Shown here: one piece after another, positions 22,538 to 28,070 of the stretch
Numbering within the stretch: position 1 is the stretch's first letter
Layout: each line of letters begins with the position of its first letter
DNA from: a virus
Virus record (IMG/VR): IMGVR_UViG_3300027969_000352
Location: 1 to 28,070 of that record
DNA: 28,070 nt
Reading direction: 5' to 3' (one strand)
Position numbers and translations under genes: made by a program
The notes under the pieces: model-generated
Told to the model about the DNA's origin: nothing
The model's input: only the letters and a program-made list of their open reading frames with translations
The model's database searches: none

Positions 22538-23611
22538 CTATTTTAACATCTCTAATAGTTTATTGCAACTAAAAAAGTTTTCTTTTAATTCATACACCTG
22601 TTTATTTAGGTTAGGTAAGAATTTTTCATAATTGTTTATATACTGCATAATCTTGTTACAGACTTCTGGGCGATGAGCTTCGTAGGCAGTGTAATTTTCA
22701 GTCCATTCACTAGGATACTTAAATGTATCAAAAGCCATTTCGCTATAGCTAAGTCTATCTGGCACCATAGGAATAGCATTGACTAATGCACCTTCGTACC
22801 AGCTAATACCTAGGGTTTCTTGTAAGTTAGCACTAAACACCAACTTAGCTTCGCCTAGTAAATTATGATATTCATTCTTTGTTAACTGCTGGTCTTGACA
22901 CACAACAAATTCATATTGCGGTAGGTATTGTTTTAGATCACGGAAAATTTCAACCTGCTTCTCTGGCGCTATGCGATGAGGAAACAGTATAAGGTCACGT
23001 TTTGGCATGCCTTTATACATAGTCAATGTATTTTCCATATACTCCATAGGCCACCCACTGCGTACAATCTTACCTTCATTGACAAATTCCTGTACAGTAT
23101 CTTCTAGTGTTTCATCTAAAAGATTTTTACAAAATAAATCAATATGGAACTGTGAAGCAAAATAATTGTGATCAAAAGATGCAAAGAATGATTTCTCGGC
23201 ATGTCTAACCCAAGGAGCATCTCCTATAAGGCGTCCTAGGAAGTCTTGCGGATCATACGATCCAGCATGCCATAAGCCGTGTGTAACTACCGGGATGCCC
23301 AGCAATTCACTCATGTACTTTAGGTTAATGATGCCCGGGTGCCAAGCATCAGTAAAGATAAAATGATCGCCGGCCTTGACGGATCCTGCACAAAAAAGTC
23401 TTCCAAGCTGTTCAACTTGGTTTGCCTTATAGATATTAGTGCCCCCAAAATTAAGAAATGCACCAGGAGTAGTGGCGCTAGGAATATCGCTAGGGCCAGA
23501 GATAACTTTGACATAGTGTCCTGCCTTTCGTAAGAGTGCAGGTACATGGGCCTTCCATTGACCCGTGTACCTTGTCTCGACTGCTTCTAGATCAACGAGA
23601 AAAACGTTCAT
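22538..23611 (-). CDS. GT-B glycosyltransferase (GT4-like)
   Basis: 357 residues. The C-terminal half has the GT4-type donor site: 'FPHRIAPEKQ' (210-219), then 'FSANLQETLGISWYEGALVNAIPMVPD' in parts (ANLQETLGISWYEGALVN), where E265-x7-E273 is the EX7E motif of retaining GT-B enzymes. The N-terminal half is a Rossmann-like domain (MNVFLVDLEAVETRYTGQWK, 'HFIFTDAWHPGII', 'IPVVTHGLWH'). No membrane segment. Unlike the plus-strand glycosyltransferases, it lies in the minus-strand unit beside folE and the queD-like gene. T4-like phages use such early enzymes to glucosylate DNA bases. A DNA or modified-base target is my inference; a surface glycan or small molecule is the alternative. It overlaps the upstream gene by 20 bases. 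Confidence 0.75.
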   Translation of the reverse strand: MNVFLVDLEAVETRYTGQWKAHVPALLRKAGHYVKVISGPSDIPSATTPGAFLNFGGTNIYKANQVEQLGRLFCAGSVKAGDHFIFTDAWHPGIINLKYMSELLGIPVVTHGLWHAGSYDPQDFLGRLIGDAPWVRHAEKSFFASFDHNYFASQFHIDLFCKNLLDETLEDTVQEFVNEGKIVRSGWPMEYMENTLTMYKGMPKRDLILFPHRIAPEKQVEIFRDLKQYLPQYEFVVCQDQQLTKNEYHNLLGEAKLVFSANLQETLGISWYEGALVNAIPMVPDRLSYSEMAFDTFKYPSEWTENYTAYEAHRPEVCNKIMQYINNYEKFLPNLNKQVYELKENFFSCNKLLEMLK

Positions 23612-23855
23612 TGTTGTTGTATCTCGGTTTATTACCTTGATAAGGTTTACGCTCGCCTCGGTCTACCCAAGGTCTACGTGGGCGTTGACTATCAAGGAAG
23701 GCCTTGTAGTTAACGTTAGCACGATCATAAAGATGTGCCGGGTTAAAATCGCATAACTCCATTCTGCAGAAATTGTGATATGCCTCTAGGTCGTCAAAGA
23801 CCTTACTAACTTCGGGCTTCATTGTAAGATACTTCTTAAGCCATTCTTGAGCCAT
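23592..23855 (-). CDS. small conserved phage protein with basic tail
   Basis: 87 residues. 'EAYHNFCRMELCDFNPAHLYDRANVNYKAFLDSQRP' (in parts: YHNFCRMELCDFNPAHLYDR) is a conserved central stretch I associate with marine T4-like phages. The tail is Arg/Lys/Pro/Asn-rich (RPRRPWVDRGERKPYQGNKP and on), likely disordered and able to bind nucleic acid. A good AAGGAA precedes the ATG by seven bases in the short gap after the QueD-like gene. It overlaps the GT-B gene by 20 bases. Function unknown. Confidence 0.6.
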   Translation of the reverse strand: MAQEWLKKYLTMKPEVSKVFDDLEAYHNFCRMELCDFNPAHLYDRANVNYKAFLDSQRPRRPWVDRGERKPYQGNKPRYNNNERFSR

Positions 23856-23869
23856 TATAGCTTTCCTTA

Positions 23870-24259
23870 TTAATACTTGATAAAAGAACCATTTTCTCCG
23901 TCTTCGGAGACCTCAATCCAAACCTCACGGTTGGGATACTTTTGTGAAATGATGTCATATAAATCACCTGACATCATCTCGCAACTCTTGTGATCTAAAC
24001 TTAGTGTAGCATCTTTGTAAAGATTTTCCAACCATCTCTTGAACTGAATAAACTCAATATCTCGGTCATCATGTGTTACACTTATCCAAACTTTAAAGTG
24101 GAAGATGTGACGATGTTCGTTAGCAAGAAACGAAACATCATATTCGTCGCCTGTGGCTAGACTAGGATCAGTTGCTGCCGCAGGATAACGATGCATACCT
24201 TCTTTACGGAAAGTAACCCAAATCATTTTGTTTGGACGATGGTCTTGACGAATAATCAT
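23870..24259 (-). CDS. queD: QueD-like (6-carboxy-tetrahydropterin synthase / PTPS family) protein
   Basis: 129 residues, normal length. Zinc ligands H23 (GMHRYPAA) and H49-x-H51 (EHRHIFHFKVWI) match His16, His31 and His33 of E. coli QueD. D89-H90 (LSLDHKSCEM) matches the Asp-His pair, and 'IEVSEDGENGS' matches the final Glu strand that binds the pterin. The catalytic Cys (27 in E. coli, four residues before HxH) is Leu 45 here, so chemistry may differ or another residue may act. In QueD the enzyme converts dihydroneopterin triphosphate to 6-carboxy-tetrahydropterin, between FolE and QueE, both encoded here. ATGA joins it to the upstream gene. Confidence 0.65.
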   Translation of the reverse strand: MIIRQDHRPNKMIWVTFRKEGMHRYPAAATDPSLATGDEYDVSFLANEHRHIFHFKVWISVTHDDRDIEFIQFKRWLENLYKDATLSLDHKSCEMMSGDLYDIISQKYPNREVWIEVSEDGENGSFIKY

Positions 24260-24483
24260 ACTGATAATAGTCCTTTAGCGAATGATTGAATTTCTTCCCT
24301 AGTCATATGGAAGTTATAGGTGCTGACAGAATCTACATCACCTTTATCGTTAAGGCATTCCTGAATAACATCAACAGCCATTAGTCCTTTAGGGCTAATT
24401 GCTTCCCACGATTCTACACGCACTCTAAATGCAGAATCTTCTTTAACTGTAAATTTTTTTACATTTAAACTTTCATGTTTCAT
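24256..24483 (-). CDS. small hypothetical protein
   Basis: 75 residues, acidic, beginning MKHESLNVKKFTVKEDSAFR. It has two beta-type strands ('RVRVESWEAIS', 'VSTYNFHMT') and a C-terminal helix 'REEIQSFAKGLLSV'. There is one Cys. No motif is recognised. ATGA overlaps on both sides tie it to the QueD-like gene and the 131-residue gene. Confidence 0.5.
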   Translation of the reverse strand: MKHESLNVKKFTVKEDSAFRVRVESWEAISPKGLMAVDVIQECLNDKGDVDSVSTYNFHMTREEIQSFAKGLLSV

Positions 24484-24875
24484 CTCAAACTCTCCAAAGT
24501 GATAATTTTTGCTAACTCTTCTCCAAGATCTTTGTCTTCAGTAACCACATGCAGACTGTGTCGGTGATCATCTTTTTGACGATCATACTTAGTGGTTTCG
24601 ATAATAGTTCCACCACTGGCACTATAAACATTTAGTCTAAATCCCTGCGACTGAATGTTCGGTCCTTCACTGTCAACGGAAATCAGCTGATTACTATACT
24701 CTTTGTCGTCGTTCATTAACCAGTTGCGAATTCTTTGTTTAAATGTTAATTTCATAGGTCTTTCTTCTACATATTGTCTTCTTGGTCTAACCATAGACGA
24801 GGATTTAGTCATTGACCGCTGTAAGCGATGAATAGACTTTGCGGTTGATGCTACCGCTTGCCCGTATCCACTCAT
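24480..24875 (-). CDS. hypothetical phage protein
   Basis: 131 residues, basic N-terminus (GYGQAVASTAKSIHRLQRSM, then 'KSSSMVRPRRQYVEERP') followed by a globular part: 'KLTFKQRIRNWLMND', 'GFRLNVYSASGGTIIETTKYD', 'HSLHVVTEDKDLGEELAKIITLESLR' (last part EELAKIITLESLR). The second half looks alpha/beta and resembles conserved T4-like hypotheticals, from memory. ATGA overlaps join it on both sides. No function assigned. Confidence 0.5.
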   Translation of the reverse strand: MSGYGQAVASTAKSIHRLQRSMTKSSSMVRPRRQYVEERPMKLTFKQRIRNWLMNDDKEYSNQLISVDSEGPNIQSQGFRLNVYSASGGTIIETTKYDRQKDDHRHSLHVVTEDKDLGEELAKIITLESLR

Positions 24876-25429
24876 TTAATAATCTCATCTTTACCATATT
24901 GATCCCAGCTAGTAAACTTATTTCTATCTAGTAGGTCGTGGAGGTTATGGCACCACACTCCAGGATTAGTTGCTTTAAAATCTTTGTCGTCTAGCTTTAT
25001 TGTAGCATTATATCCTAGCTGTTGTAAATAGGGCAGTTTAACTGAAATCTGCGGAATGAACTGACGCTTCTCAGTTAATCCACTTTCAAGCAAGCCTTCT
25101 ACTTCGCTGACATCAAAGTCTAGCGTACACCAAAGATCATATTCACTGTCAAGGCAGACATAGATCATATTCTCCCAAGGACGCCATGTTTCACTATCGT
25201 TAACACCGCCTGTCTTAAAACTTTGATTAGCACCAAAGTAAATGTGCGTTATATGTTTACTCTGATCAGTGTATGATCTAGATTCTTTGACAATATCTAA
25301 AATTGTATAGGGATCGTGAACACCCACTACAAATAAAGTTTTCATTCCATATGCAGGAGTCTTTTCAATCTCTACGCCTGTAAAGAATGTGATGCTGTCT
25401 GCAACACCTGTGTCATAATCTCTTTTCAT
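24872..25429 (-). CDS. conserved marine T4-like phage protein, function unknown
   Basis: 185 residues. Recognisable stretches from marine T4-like hypotheticals are 'FFTGVEIEKTPAYGMKTLFV', 'HITHIYFGANQSF', 'WENMIYVCLDSEYDLWCTLDFD' (in parts: MIYVCLDSEYDLWCTLDFD) and 'FIPQISVKLPYLQQLGYNATIKLDD' (last part LGYNATIKLDD). It is predicted alpha/beta and aromatic-rich, with no obvious catalytic motif. ATGA junctions occur on both sides. A role in the replication or nucleotide part of the life cycle follows only from its place. Confidence 0.6.
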   Translation of the reverse strand: MKRDYDTGVADSITFFTGVEIEKTPAYGMKTLFVVGVHDPYTILDIVKESRSYTDQSKHITHIYFGANQSFKTGGVNDSETWRPWENMIYVCLDSEYDLWCTLDFDVSEVEGLLESGLTEKRQFIPQISVKLPYLQQLGYNATIKLDDKDFKATNPGVWCHNLHDLLDRNKFTSWDQYGKDEIIK

Positions 25430-25929
25430 TTGTCGTCTTTTGGAAATGCCTGACTAAATGGCCAAGCGGTTGAAGGTTCTGGTCTAGGTTTTAATTTAAT
25501 GTTCTCTTCTACTATTATACCATCATTATCGCAAAGGTCAACCTGAAATGGAGCCAATACATGGATAGCAGAATCTTCTTCTTGCCAATCATGCTCGCCA
25601 TCGAACAACCAAGCCGCACCGCCTTCATAGTATGCTTCTTTGATGGCTTCTTGTTCTTCTTCAGAAATATCATCGCTAAACTCAAACCAGCAAGCACAGC
25701 TATCATCCAGTTCTGATCCCCAACCTGCGTTAGGATCGCAGTAAGCAAGGTCACTGCCTTCGTATGGTAAGTTACAGTCCATGTCAGCTTCAATAAAACC
25801 TTGACCCCAACGATATGTTTCATCTAGGTTAAACCAACTGATACTACCGTCCGCATTTTCACGGAACATCTCTACGTGATATACAACACTTTTCTTTTCA
25901 AGAGGTGTAATGCGATATACTTGACTCAT
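25426..25929 (-). CDS. acidic conserved phage protein
   Basis: 167 residues, very acidic. It starts MSQVYRITPLEKKSVVYHVE, then holds 'WGQGFIEADMDCNLP', 'YCDPNAGWGSELDDSCACWFEFSDDISEEEQEAI' (in parts: DDSCACWFEFSDDISEEE), 'GGAAWLFDGEHDW' and a Pro-rich tail. The domain looks like ones I recall from cyanophage hypotheticals. The charge could mimic nucleic acid or simply help solubility; I cannot say. ATGA overlaps tie it to both neighbours. Confidence 0.55.
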   Translation of the reverse strand: MSQVYRITPLEKKSVVYHVEMFRENADGSISWFNLDETYRWGQGFIEADMDCNLPYEGSDLAYCDPNAGWGSELDDSCACWFEFSDDISEEEQEAIKEAYYEGGAAWLFDGEHDWQEEDSAIHVLAPFQVDLCDNDGIIVEENIKLKPRPEPSTAWPFSQAFPKDDK

Positions 25930-26156
25930 TGTTGCTCCACAAAGTCATAAGACTTTTTAAAAATAGGACCATCACAAATATAAAGTTCACCGTCAATGCC
26001 ACGCATTAAATAGTCGCCTGGCTTGCCTTGTTTGTAATTGCCTTCTAAGGTATTCACACGGAATTCGTGATCTATCTTTAGAGCATGAACAACAATGGGT
26101 CGCTTAACACATGGCCCCATGCCTTCTACTTGTTCGAATGTATCAAATGTTTTCAT
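25926..26156 (-). CDS. small phage protein of the PGD-x-L...DGELY-C family
   Basis: 76 residues. 'RPIVVHALKI' is followed by 'NYKQGKPGDYLMRGIDGELYICDGPIFKKSYDFV' (in parts: KPGDYLMRGIDGELYICDGP). This 'PGD(W/Y)-V-G--GE-Y-C---IF--(T/S)Y' pattern is widespread in phages, as small proteins or domains, without proven function. It is probably a beta-rich fold. Its start is two bases after the stop of... the gene order runs from 26159 downward, and its end forms ATGA with the acidic-protein gene. Confidence 0.65.
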   Translation of the reverse strand: MKTFDTFEQVEGMGPCVKRPIVVHALKIDHEFRVNTLEGNYKQGKPGDYLMRGIDGELYICDGPIFKKSYDFVEQQ

Positions 26157-26158
26157 AA

Positions 26159-26332
26159 TTATTTTTTGTTGAAAAGATTTTTAATTGATTGAATTAGATT
26201 ATAGAATCTAAAATGATAGTCTGTTAACATAGGTGGATGTAAAGGGCAGCGACCCTGACGGTAATCACACTTAGAGTCATACTCCTTACCGCAGGTGCTG
26301 CACTTATTCTTCAAGTCCGTTTGATCTAGCAT
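26159..26332 (-). CDS. small Cys-rich (zinc-binding?) protein
   Basis: 57 residues from ATG 26332, preferred over longer in-frame starts (GTG 26431, ATG 26416) because these would lie deep inside the upstream gene. C12-x2-C15 (CSTCG), C22, and C29-P-L-H (RCPLHPP) suggest one zinc site. The tail 'FRFYNLIQSIKNLFNKK' is an amphipathic basic helix. No strong Shine-Dalgarno is seen. The overlap with the upstream gene is 29 bases. Confidence 0.5.
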   Translation of the reverse strand: MLDQTDLKNKCSTCGKEYDSKCDYRQGRCPLHPPMLTDYHFRFYNLIQSIKNLFNKK

Positions 26333-26798
26333 ATTCTGCCCGTTCTTTTTCTCGTTTCTCTTCACAGGGCTCGCAGTAAGTATGCACCCAACCACCGCCC
26401 TTGCGTTCTCCAACATTACCACAACCTTCACAGGTTACACCACTCATGCTCTCAGCCATACGTACCATACCATCAATAATTTCGTCTCCACCTGTGTAGT
26501 AGAATCGTAATGTACCAAACTTTTCTTTAACTTGGTCTAAGGTCACTTGCGGAATAGATTCAGGAATCACTCTAGGCTCATCGGGATGTTCCTTGTTCCA
26601 TTCTATATTCCAATTGCGTTGTTTTTCTTTCCAGTCAATATGATGTTGAATATTACCCATAAGCTGATTAAGGATATTGTACCAACCATCACCACATGCA
26701 AATCCCCAACACATACAAGTTTCTTGCATGTTCTTGTTGCGGTTGACCATCATCTTTGGATACTTCTCACACAACAACGAATCTAGTTCTTGTCTCAT
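26304..26798 (-). CDS. conserved phage/bacterial protein with a four-cysteine zinc-ribbon-like end
   Basis: 164 residues from ATG 26798. This start has AAAGGA six bases upstream and makes TGATG with the upstream stop; TTG 26804 and GTG 26801 are in frame just before. Family marks are 'CGDGWYNILNQLM', 'VTLDQVKEKFGTLRFYYTGGD', 'MVRMAESMSGVTCEGCG' and 'GGWVHTYCEPC'. Cysteines at 123, 126, 142 and 145 form two C-x2-C pairs. I recognise this layout ('GDGW--L---L', 'KEKFG-LRFY', two CxxC) from phages and bacteria, with no known function. Confidence 0.7.
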   Translation of the reverse strand: MRQELDSLLCEKYPKMMVNRNKNMQETCMCWGFACGDGWYNILNQLMGNIQHHIDWKEKQRNWNIEWNKEHPDEPRVIPESIPQVTLDQVKEKFGTLRFYYTGGDEIIDGMVRMAESMSGVTCEGCGNVGERKGGGWVHTYCEPCEEKREKERAEYARSNGLEE

Positions 26799-26998
26799 CA
26801 CCAATCCTTTATGCCAGATACTTCTATTTCAAAAGAGCCGCGAAGGCCGCCAATTTCTCTAGCAAAGGTCATACTAGTAATTGATCCAATACCACTGCTA
26901 GAGTCTTGCTCGAGTTCAAAGACATCTAAATCAGGAAACTGATCTAGAACCTCTTTGATTTTTTCTATGTCTTTTCGAGTTAGAAAAATATTAGTCAT
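26798..26998 (-). CDS. small hypothetical protein
   Basis: 66 residues from ATG 26998, beginning MTNIFLTRKDIEKIKEVLDQ. This start overlaps the upstream gene by eight bases (ATGACTAA) and is preferred over the in-frame ATG at 27037. 'FPDLDVFELEQDSSSGIGSI' and 'GLRGSFEIEVSGIKDW' suggest a helix followed by beta strands. It is similar to small T4-like hypotheticals by layout only. No function assigned. Confidence 0.55.
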   Translation of the reverse strand: MTNIFLTRKDIEKIKEVLDQFPDLDVFELEQDSSSGIGSITSMTFAREIGGLRGSFEIEVSGIKDW

Positions 26999-27179
26999 TG
27001 ATTTCTTCACGTAGTTGCTTGTGTTTAAGTATAGCAATTTCGTCTTTTAAATGCAACCTTTGTTTCTTCAATTCTTCAAGTTTTAGGTCTTCAAATAGCC
27101 CATTCTTTTCCAATGTGTCTACTTTCTTGTCTAGAGCACGATGTGCTTCTTCCAAATGTTTAATTCTCATTTCGTACAT
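26991..27179 (-). CDS. YdcH/DUF465-type small coiled-coil protein
   Basis: 62 residues from ATG 27179, fixed by GAGG six bases upstream and by its place one base after the upstream stop; a longer in-frame start at 27281 would lie inside the HNH gene. The sequence MYEMRIKHLEEAHRALDKKV, then 'LKLEELKKQRLHLKDEIAIL', is the DUF465/YdcH pattern: two helices with 'LD--(I/V)--LE' and 'LKK--L-LKDEI'. The family is small, bacterial and viral, of unknown role, and forms helical hairpins. Confidence 0.7.
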   Translation of the reverse strand: MYEMRIKHLEEAHRALDKKVDTLEKNGLFEDLKLEELKKQRLHLKDEIAILKHKQLREEIND

Positions 27180-27180
27180 A

Positions 27181-27585
27181 TTACACCTCTTCAAATAAAC
27201 TTGTGAACATTTGATTTGTATAAGAATATCTTTTCCGATTGTCACCAAACTCTTTTGTTTTCTTTTGATGACAATTTGCACATAACACTTTTAAATTTGA
27301 TTCACTAGTGTTTAGTTTGTCTCCGTCGTGATGGTCAATAGTTAAACTAGTGTTTAACGGATCTTTACAAAACCATCCCAAGTATCCGGATTTATTTTCA
27401 CAACCTTTTGATTGCATCCACTCGTCTACTTCAAATCGAAGAACAGTTCTGTGTATATCACAGAATGTTTTCCACTTCCAAGTAGGACTACCATCTTTTT
27501 TAACATAACCTTTATGGTATCCTACTTGAGAAGTGCAGGATGGTAAACTACATTTTGGAGAATGTAGCCTAGACAATGATCTCAT
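27181..27585 (-). CDS. HNH endonuclease
   Basis: 134 residues. The HNH fold is 'LTIDHHDGDKLNTSESNLKVLCANCHQKKT' in parts: D84-H85-H86 (TIDHHDGD), N97 (ESNLKVL), C102-x2-C105-H106 (CANCHQKK). H85, N97 and H106 are the catalytic and metal residues. Upstream cysteines C12, C17, C42 with H45, plus C62 and C73, could hold further zinc. Single small HNH genes like this are often free-standing homing endonucleases in T4-like phages. It is joined by ATGA to the upstream gene and one base before the YdcH-like gene, so it is fully inside the operon. Confidence 0.85.
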   Translation of the reverse strand: MRSLSRLHSPKCSLPSCTSQVGYHKGYVKKDGSPTWKWKTFCDIHRTVLRFEVDEWMQSKGCENKSGYLGWFCKDPLNTSLTIDHHDGDKLNTSESNLKVLCANCHQKKTKEFGDNRKRYSYTNQMFTSLFEEV

Positions 27586-28070
27586 TTTGCTTCCTGTTCT
27601 AAAAACTCTGCTTCTAATTCTTCTAAAATATTTTCATCTAGTTCAGGCATAGCACTAACAGCACTCACACTTTTGTCTAACACAACATCATCGTGATCAA
27701 ACAAGTTACTGAATGTGTTGTTGGCATTGCCTCCACGTAGACGCATACCCATCATGTTGTTTAACATTGGACGAGCATCTTCAATCATTTGCATAGGAGT
27801 TTCGGATTTGAAAAGTTCTTCAACAAAACGATCAAAGTAAAGAATGTTGCGTGGAACCCACTCTGAATACTCATCGCTCTTGTCAGCATCTTTGACTTTT
27901 TTCCATAGTCTCCAGTCTGGCTGTGCCTTGTGACGTTCAATGTCCATTAATGTGTTAGCACGTTGAACAGCAACAATATGGCAATATGTATTATGTGCCA
28001 TCATTAGAGCATAACCAAAGCTATCCCAAGCAGTCTTGCCTTCTTTGCCTATCTTGTTTAGCATTCCTGG
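27582..28070 (-). CDS. hypothetical protein, 5' end probably outside the window
   Basis: The frame stays open to the right edge. The first visible ATG (28064) has AGGA directly against it, too close to act as a Shine-Dalgarno, and in-frame codons CCA GGA precede it, so the true start may lie beyond the edge. At least 160 residues are visible: 'NKIGKEGKTAWDSFGYALMM', 'DWRLWKKVKDADKSDEYSEW', then 'MQMIEDARPMLNNMMGMRLRGG' (last part MLNNMMGMRLRGG), ending in an acidic 'LDENILEELEAEFLEQEAK'. No family is recognised. The stop forms ATGA with the HNH gene. Confidence 0.55.
   Translation of the reverse strand, partial: PGMLNKIGKEGKTAWDSFGYALMMAHNTYCHIVAVQRANTLMDIERHKAQPDWRLWKKVKDADKSDEYSEWVPRNILYFDRFVEELFKSETPMQMIEDARPMLNNMMGMRLRGGNANNTFSNLFDHDDVVLDKSVSAVSAMPELDENILEELEAEFLEQEAK

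Noticed and set aside
26998-27037. Longer in-frame start (ATG 27037) for the gene ending at 26798
   Set aside because: It would place 13 extra residues inside the YdcH-like gene. The ATG at 26998 gives the short overlap typical of this unit.
27180-27281. Longer in-frame start for the YdcH-like gene
   Set aside because: The added 34 residues lie inside the HNH coding sequence, and ATG 27179 has a GAGG site and starts the recognisable DUF465 pattern.
1-28070. tRNA genes, CRISPR array, integrase, toxin-antitoxin pair
   Set aside because: The coding density leaves no space for tRNAs in gaps, no short regularly spaced repeats are seen, and no integrase or toxin gene could be recognised. The AbrB-like gene at 19553 has no adjacent toxin.

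Overview
The window looks like part of the genome of a T4-like marine myovirus (cyanophage or pelagiphage type). The host cannot be fixed from this window. The evidence is very tight gene packing (the largest gap is 57 bases, and start/stop codons usually overlap as ATGA or TAATG), an AT-rich sequence, and a virion protein with the 'GDTI..NDFNNIR' motif of marine T4-like structural proteins. A T4 RNase H-type exonuclease, several small families I know from marine T4-like phages, and an exact T4 late-promoter octamer TATAAATA also fit. I saw no tRNA, rRNA, CRISPR array, insertion sequence, or photosynthesis gene. No stretch over 300 bases lacks a gene.

Left part (1-14277, plus strand). The end of one gene and a fibre-like virion protein (81-968) are followed by a run of eleven overlapping genes from 1373 to 14277, preceded by a small conserved phage protein (1026). 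The run looks like a glycan-making or virion-decorating island. It holds four GT-A type glycosyltransferase-like proteins, one of which (4509-6533) carries four degenerate tandem copies of the GT core in front of an intact one. It also holds a radical SAM protein with an extra cysteine-rich region, two methyltransferase-like proteins and a 2-oxoglutarate/Fe(II) oxygenase. Three proteins share a C-terminal 'ITEKT' module that I read as a divergent glycosyltransferase. In one of these the module is fused to a complete GDP-mannose 3,5-epimerase, so sugar-nucleotide synthesis and its possible use lie in one 705-residue chain.

The two transcription units converge with a 17-base coding overlap at 14261-14277. 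A strong stem-loop directly after it (14286-14316) is a candidate terminator for the plus-strand unit.

Right part (28070-14261, minus strand). This is a long chain of small genes, many joined by 4-base ATGA overlaps. Recognisable members are an HNH endonuclease, a YdcH/DUF465 coiled-coil protein, a QueD-like protein, a GT-B glycosyltransferase, GTP cyclohydrolase I (FolE), a cupin, a phosphoribosyltransferase, a small AbrB-like protein, QueE and a FEN-type 5'-3' exonuclease. FolE, QueD-like and QueE form the first three steps of 7-deazaguanine synthesis. QueC and a DNA-inserting transglycosylase (DpdA) are not in the window. The GT-B enzyme sits inside this set, which makes hypermodified, possibly glycosylated phage DNA a testable idea. 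Two small genes of 37 and 45 codons (21647-21760 and 20093-20230) fill gaps exactly, with ATGA overlaps at both ends. The last four minus-strand genes follow the TATAAATA octamer and may be expressed late.
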